Shown: positions 5,642 to 6,444 of the stretch, piece by piece | How the letters are laid out: every line of letters begins with the position of its first letter | Numbering within the stretch: the first letter of the stretch is position 1 | From: Sulfurovum sp. | Lineage (GTDB): Bacteria > Campylobacterota > Campylobacteria > Campylobacterales > Sulfurovaceae | Direction of reading: 5' to 3' | DNA: 6,444 nt | NCBI GenBank assembly: GCA_027083995.1 | Contig: JALWME010000047.1 | Span: 1-6,444 of the forward strand | Program-made: the position numbers and the translations under genes | Notes under the pieces: generated by a model | The model's input: only the letters and a program-made list of their open reading frames with translations | What the model was told of the DNA's origin: nothing | The model's database searches: none

Positions 5642-6444
5642 ATAGCTTTCCATGCTTCTAACTTTCTTTCTAATATAAGTTCTAATGAATCAATACTGTC
5701 TTTATAGTTTGTATATATTAATTTCTTCATATCACTCTCAAGCTCTTTTCTTTTTACCTTTTTTTTATTAAGTTTTGAAATAATCCCTGCTAGACCAAAT
5801 TCTTTAATACCAAAAATAGATTTTATAAAATTCTTAGGATACTTTATCCATTTTGGTTGTTTTTTAATAAGAATGTTAATGAAATGGTTTCGAGGTATAT
5901 CATTTTCATTGATTACTGGGAAGAATGTTCTATTGTCTCTTTTAACATCTAGAAAATCTAATGTTTCTTCATAAACTTTTTGTGTATTTAGTTTAAAATC
6001 ATCAAATAGTATTACTTTTACTTGTTTATTATCAAAATATTTATATACATTTTCCAATTGTTCATTGTATTTTGCTATTTCATCATAAAATAACAATTGG
6101 TGATCTATAGAGTGTTTAGGTAAGTTTTTCCCAGCTTTACGATCTTTTATCAAATTCCATGATGTATTAAAATTTAAAACGTCTTCATGTGCAGATTGAA
6201 TCAATTGTGAATGTAGAGAATAAACCATTTCAACAGGGTTTCTTAACATAATAATAATTTTTGCATTTTCATCAAACGCATGTATATTTTTTATAGCTTC
6301 TTTCGAATATAAATAATATACAGATGCTTCTCCAACTACTTTATAATTTTTTTCAGCATTTTCAAATATTTCAAGGTAGCTTTTTTCATCTTTAAATGCT
6401 CTGTGCTCATCCATATCAGTTGCAAAATAATGTGGTTCCTTGGG
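5638..6444 (-). CDS. PAPS-dependent sulfotransferase family protein (5' end beyond window)
   Basis: 268 residues are visible and the frame stays open to the window edge. The Met at 6412-6414 is internal: codons upstream of it (6415-6444) encode PKEPHYFATD, matching the KEPHFF-type segment found early in heparan-sulfate-type sulfotransferases. The protein thus lacks roughly 25-40 N-terminal residues here, including the expected PAPS 5'-phosphosulfate loop (K-x-G-T-T type). The 3'-phosphate-binding motif LRNPVEMVYS is intact, with Arg at 6241-6243 and Ser at 6217-6219, preceded by the usual GEASVYYLY segment. VKVILFDDFK (typical of the family) and a basic, lysine-rich C-terminal third follow. 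It probably sulfates a surface glycan, lipid or small molecule in the cytoplasm; the acceptor cannot be told. Sampled lines are only about 17-25% GC against 37-42% in the neighbouring gene, which suggests acquisition by transfer. Neighbours further right are unseen. Confidence 0.85.
   Translation of the reverse strand, partial: PKEPHYFATDMDEHRAFKDEKSYLEIFENAEKNYKVVGEASVYYLYSKEAIKNIHAFDENAKIIIMLRNPVEMVYSLHSQLIQSAHEDVLNFNTSWNLIKDRKAGKNLPKHSIDHQLLFYDEIAKYNEQLENVYKYFDNKQVKVILFDDFKLNTQKVYEETLDFLDVKRDNRTFFPVINENDIPRNHFINILIKKQPKWIKYPKNFIKSIFGIKEFGLAGIISKLNKKKVKRKELESDMKKLIYTNYKDSIDSLELILERKLEAWKAI

Noticed and set aside
6412..6414. ATG at 6412-6414 (- strand) as the start of the sulfotransferase.
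   Set aside because: The frame continues upstream to the window edge and encodes a conserved sulfotransferase segment (PKEPHYFATD), so the true start lies outside the window.

Overview
The window looks like chromosomal DNA from an AT-rich Campylobacterota-type bacterium (Sulfurimonas/Sulfurovum-like). I infer this from base composition, promoters with strong TATAAT -10 boxes but no clear -35, and the flavour of the proteins. No taxonomic marker gene is present, so this is not proven.

Layout, left to right: (1) the last 39 codons of an unidentified + strand gene (1-122). (2) A tightly coupled two-gene signalling operon on the + strand. The first gene is a response regulator with an HD-GYP cyclic-di-GMP phosphodiesterase output (177-1223). 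The second is a large membrane-bound hybrid histidine kinase with a periplasmic solute-binding-protein sensor, PAS, HisKA, HATPase and receiver domains (1195-3942); its start lies inside the end of the first gene. (3) A convergent CoA-binding-domain protein of the YccU family on the - strand (3949-4377). (4) After a 52-bp divergent intergenic region, a catabolic/medium-type threonine ammonia-lyase with a C-terminal ACT domain on the + strand (4430-5641). (5) A convergent, much more AT-rich sulfotransferase on the - strand (5638-6444), which runs off the right edge and lacks its N-terminus here. Its stop codon overlaps that of the threonine ammonia-lyase.

How the genes work together: the kinase probably senses a small periplasmic solute. 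The two residues that clamp the carboxylate and amino groups of amino acids in this binding-protein fold appear to be kept. It probably passes phosphate to the HD-GYP regulator encoded just upstream, which would then lower cyclic-di-GMP. This is an RpfC/RpfG-like arrangement. The other genes show no obvious functional link to this pair, and the sulfotransferase may mark the edge of an acquired surface-glycan region.

The window is almost fully coding; the longest gaps are about 52-54 bp. I saw no RNA genes, mobile elements, CRISPR arrays or long repeats. I did not find a clearly undescribed system. The most interesting points are the overlapped sensor-to-HD-GYP module, the histidine-less HPt-like tail of its kinase, and the composition break at the sulfotransferase.
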